Assembly (NCBI GenBank): GCA_018780025.1
Contig: JADMKH010000173.1
Location: forward strand, 1-6,132
Length of the DNA stretch: 6,132 nt
DNA from: Thiobacillus sp.
GTDB lineage: Bacteria; Pseudomonadota; Gammaproteobacteria; Burkholderiales; Thiobacillaceae
Reading direction: 5' to 3'
A program made the translations under genes and the position numbers. Of this stretch, positions 4,804 through 6,132 are shown one piece after another (the first letter of the stretch is position 1; each line of letters starts with the position of its first letter). Under the pieces are notes generated by a model. The model did no database searches. It was not told where the DNA came from and saw only the letters and a list, made by a program, of their open reading frames with translations.

Positions 4804-5259
4804 TCACAGCGTCTGCACAAACCCCAACACCTCCCCCGCATGTCCCGGCGCCTTCAACCCGCGCCAGCTCTTCATCAACTCCCCCTTCACATCAAACACA
4901 AACGTGCTGCGCTCGACCCCGCGCACCTGCTTGCCGTACATGTTCTTCAGCTTCATCACCCCGAACAGTTCGCAGACTTTTTCCTCGGTGTCGGCCAATA
5001 ATTCAAACGGAAATTCAAATTCGGCCTTGAAGCCTTCGTGCGACTTGATGCTGTCGCGCGAGATGCCAACCACAATCGTGTTGGCTTTGCCAAAGTCGGC
5101 GTAGAGGTCGCGGAATTCCTGGCCTTCGAGGGTGCAGCCGGAAGTGTTGTCTTTGGGGTAGAAGTAGACGACGACGTTCTTGCCGCGATGGTCGGACAGT
5201 TTGAAGGTGGCGTTGCCGGTGGAGGGCAGTTCGAAATCCTGGATGACGGGGTCGCTCAT
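4804..5259 (-). CDS. bcp: Thioredoxin-dependent peroxiredoxin, Bcp/PrxQ type
   Basis: The product has 151 residues, the usual Bcp length. The thioredoxin-fold active site YFYPKDNTSGCTLEGQEFRD (32-51) places the peroxidatic cysteine at C42 with the conserved P35 and T39; R118 (V-E-R-S-T-F) is the likely catalytic arginine. It reduces hydrogen peroxide and organic hydroperoxides in the cytoplasm with electrons from thioredoxin. The position five residues after the peroxidatic cysteine, a resolving cysteine in E. coli Bcp, is Q47 here. The only other cysteine is C96 (EEKVCELFG), so it is a 1-Cys-like PrxQ or uses another partner. AAAGG at 5266-5270 is 6 bases before the ATG. The gene starts 12 bases after the Smr stop, and trxB lies further upstream in the same operon. 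Confidence 0.95.
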   Translation of the reverse strand: MSDPVIQDFELPSTGNATFKLSDHRGKNVVVYFYPKDNTSGCTLEGQEFRDLYADFGKANTIVVGISRDSIKSHEGFKAEFEFPFELLADTEEKVCELFGVMKLKNMYGKQVRGVERSTFVFDVKGELMKSWRGLKAPGHAGEVLGFVQTL

Positions 5260-5271
5260 GGTGGGCCTTTC

Positions 5272-5928
5272 TTAGCGGGTTGAGGATTTGAGCAGGACGA
5301 TGACGGCGCCGGCGCCGCCATCGATGGTGGGCGCCTGGCAGAACGCGAGCACGTCTTCGCGTTGCATGAGCCAGTGGCGCACCTTGTTTTTGAGTACCGG
5401 CAAGCGGTTTTTCGAACCATAGCCCTTGCCGTGGATGATGCGCACGCAGCGCCGGTCTTCGAGATTGCAGCGGTTGAGAAAGGCAGCCAGCGCCACGCGG
5501 GCTTCGTCGCCGGTGTGGCCGTGCAGGTCAAGTTCGCCGCGAATGACCCAGCCACCGCGCCGCATTTTTTTGAGCGTGGCAGTGGGCACCCCCGAGCGCA
5601 CGAACGCCAGTTCTTCATTGGCTGAGACCGCGGCGTCCATCTCCCACGGGTCGGATAAAGCATCGACCATGATGGGCTGTTCGTTGCGCGCATGCCGGGC
5701 GATGACTTTTGGACGCTGACGCGGGAGGTCGGCGCGGTTGGGGGGCGGCAGCGGAATCACGTCGGCAACGGCCAGGCGAAAAGCTGCCGGGCCGTCGATC
5801 GGAGCGGGAGGCGGTGGGCTGGGGCGGGCCGCATTGTGGGCGGCCGCTTCGGCGATCACGGTGCGGCGAAAGCTGGCGAGGGCCTCAAGCGTGACCGCCC
5901 CCAGCGCTGTGCCGCGACCGCGCTTCAT
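5272..5928 (-). CDS. Smr-domain protein (MutS2 C-terminal-like, SmrA type)
   Basis: The product has 218 residues. The C-terminal Smr domain spans about 131-215: LDLHG at 133-137, ARVALAAFLNRC, RIIHGKGYGS at 163-172, then VLKNKVRHWLMQREDVLAFC and the end GGAGAVIVLLK. The L-D-x-H and H-G-x-G motifs are those of Smr endonuclease domains, which nick DNA or cleave RNA in some characterised members. The first 125 residues are a proline- and alanine-rich linker without recognised domains, as in stand-alone proteobacterial Smr proteins. It starts 7 bases after the trxB stop without a clear ribosome binding site, suggesting translational coupling, and ends 12 bases before bcp. The cellular role is not known. 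Confidence 0.9.
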   Translation of the reverse strand: MKRGRGTALGAVTLEALASFRRTVIAEAAAHNAARPSPPPPAPIDGPAAFRLAVADVIPLPPPNRADLPRQRPKVIARHARNEQPIMVDALSDPWEMDAAVSANEELAFVRSGVPTATLKKMRRGGWVIRGELDLHGHTGDEARVALAAFLNRCNLEDRRCVRIIHGKGYGSKNRLPVLKNKVRHWLMQREDVLAFCQAPTIDGGAGAVIVLLKSSTR

Positions 5929-5935
5929 GGCTCAG

Positions 5936-6132
5936 TCAGCTGGCAGCCTTGCCGAGCGCGTCCAGATAACGCTCGGCGTCGAGCGCGGCCATGCAGCCGG
6001 TGCCGGCGCTGGTGACAGCCTGACGGTAGATGTGGTCCTGCACGTCGCCGGCGGCGTAGACGCCTTCGATGTTGGTGGCGGTGGCGTTGCCCTTGTTGCC
6101 GCCCTTGGTGACGATGTAGCCGCCTTCGAGGT
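5936..6132 (-). CDS. trxB: Thioredoxin reductase, C-terminal part (cut by window end)
   Basis: The last 64 codons are present. They include NIEGVYAAGDVQDHIYRQAV and TSAGTGCMAALDAERYL, the FAD-binding C-terminal signature G-V-x-A-A-G-D-V-x-D and the A-G-x-G-C-x-A-A-x-x-A-E-R-Y-L end of bacterial low-molecular-weight thioredoxin reductases. The enzyme uses NADPH to reduce thioredoxin. It is the first visible gene of a trxB-smr-bcp operon on the minus strand, so the reductant supply and the thioredoxin-dependent peroxidase Bcp are expressed together. The N-terminal FAD domain and the C-x-x-C active site lie outside the window. Confidence 0.95.
   Translation of the reverse strand, partial: LEGGYIVTKGGNKGNATATNIEGVYAAGDVQDHIYRQAVTSAGTGCMAALDAERYLDALGKAAS

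Noticed and set aside
4506..5030. 174-codon plus-strand open frame between the anti-sigma and bcp genes
   Set aside because: Its second half is antisense to bcp and low in complexity (T, P, S, R rich); no start signal or family motif.

Overview
The window looks like part of a betaproteobacterial chromosome, most likely a sulfur- or iron-oxidising lineage of the Nitrosomonadales type. The grounds are moderately high GC, a trxB-smr-bcp cluster, a tusA-dsrE2 pair, and a sigma factor with a short cytoplasmic zinc anti-sigma factor. The taxonomic call is inference from gene content and protein style; no search was possible.

Layout from left to right. Positions 1-153 hold the C-terminal end of an IS5-family transposase and the probable right end of its insertion sequence, abutting the stop codon of the next gene. 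Positions 152-920 (minus strand) hold a sulfur-carrier pair, tusA then dsrE2, with a terminator-like hairpin at 932-965 just before the tusA ribosome binding site. Positions 1014-2233 (minus strand) hold a TetR-family regulator followed by an AhpD-like carboxymuconolactone decarboxylase family protein. Matching palindromic sites sit upstream of both genes. Positions 2390-4413 (plus strand) hold a putative lipoprotein of unknown family, an ECF-type sigma factor, and a zinc-binding anti-sigma factor whose start overlaps the sigma stop by four bases. Positions 4414-4803 have no intact gene, but the minus strand carries short membrane-protein-like coding pieces in shifted frames. Positions 4804-6132 (minus strand) hold trxB (partial), an Smr-domain protein and the peroxiredoxin bcp, tightly spaced as an operon.

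The shared theme is thiol, sulfur and peroxide chemistry. Thioredoxin reductase supplies electrons to thioredoxin, the usual reductant of Bcp. The AhpD-like protein has the C-x-x-C peroxidase-type motif and is probably controlled by the adjacent TetR regulator, which has a cysteine where I recall the redox-sensing cysteine of NemR. The sigma/anti-sigma pair resembles stress-responsive zinc anti-sigma systems. TusA and DsrE2 relay sulfane sulfur. That these units share a physiological role is inference; they form at least four separate transcription units.
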